DNA of 5,640 bases from Oscillospiraceae bacterium (GTDB lineage Bacteria > Bacillota > Clostridia > Oscillospirales > Oscillospiraceae): assembly GCA_029009035.1 (NCBI GenBank), contig JAQXJQ010000092.1:1-5640 (forward strand), written 5' to 3'. The position numbers were made by a program, and so were the translations under genes. The stretch's first letter is position 1. Every line of letters begins with the position of its first letter. Below are positions 5,614 to 5,640 of this stretch, piece by piece. A model generated the notes under the pieces. The model did no database searches, had not been told where the DNA came from, and was given only the letters and a program-made list of their open reading frames with translations.

Positions 5614-5640
5614 AAGAGCCCGTTGCAGAACTGCAACGGG
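5614..5640 (+). terminator. Probable rho-independent terminator after niaR, cut by the window end
   Basis: CCCGTTGCA (5619-5627) pairs with TGCAACGGG (5632-5640) around the loop GAAC, eight bases after the niaR stop at the start of the repeat. The window ends before a T-tract could be seen. The stem arms are identical to those of the terminator at 362-400, which does end in a T-run, and this supports the call. It would end the regulator-kinase-protease-niaR transcript. Confidence 0.75.

Noticed and set aside
5085..5636. 183-residue open frame on the minus strand
   Set aside because: It is antisense to niaR and ends in the terminator hairpin. The sense frame has clear family motifs.
1..5640. 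CRISPR array, tRNA, rRNA, transposase or phage gene
   Set aside because: No regularly spaced repeats, tRNA cloverleaf, rRNA-like sequence, or transposase or integrase motifs were seen on either strand.

Overview
The window reads as chromosomal DNA from a G+C-rich, low-phylum-typical Gram-positive gut anaerobe, most likely an Oscillospiraceae-type Firmicute (Flavonifractor, Lawsonibacter or Oscillibacter relatives). The basis is strong G/C bias at third codon positions, clear AGGAGG-type ribosome binding sites, a NiaR repressor of the Firmicute/Thermotoga type, and protein wording typical of that family. The assignment is an inference from reading, not a search.

Layout. Positions 1-499 hold no convincing gene. 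They hold several perfect hairpins (9-38, 50-67, 171-228), a pair of REP-like palindromic repeats facing each other (about 241-340), a strong rho-independent terminator (362-400) and a sigma-A-type promoter (427-455). This promoter drives a cation diffusion facilitator (CDF) metal exporter (500-1669) whose metal-site motifs look like the manganese type. An 82-bp gap follows, with three 11-bp imperfect direct repeats and a TATAAT box. After it comes a tightly packed set in one direction: an OmpR-family response regulator (1752-2438), its sensor histidine kinase (2435-3859), a membrane-anchored HtrA/DegP-like serine protease with a PDZ domain (3887-5110) and a NiaR-type niacin-responsive repressor (5100-5606). 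A second hairpin (5614-5640, cut by the window edge) repeats the stem sequence of the terminator at 362-400.

How the genes fit together. Regulator, kinase and HtrA in one unit is the classic arrangement of an envelope-stress circuit, comparable to CssRS with HtrA or WalRK with HtrC in Bacillus. The kinase would sense a signal outside the membrane, and the protease would degrade or refold damaged exported proteins. NiaR overlaps the protease gene by 11 bp and is probably co-transcribed, although its known job is NAD precursor control.

The most striking point is that the response regulator is interrupted by one in-frame TAG (2121-2123), exactly in the linker between a complete receiver domain and a complete winged-helix DNA-binding domain. 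The frame stays open and well conserved on both sides. This may be a recent nonsense mutation, a sequencing error, readthrough, or a true split into two proteins.
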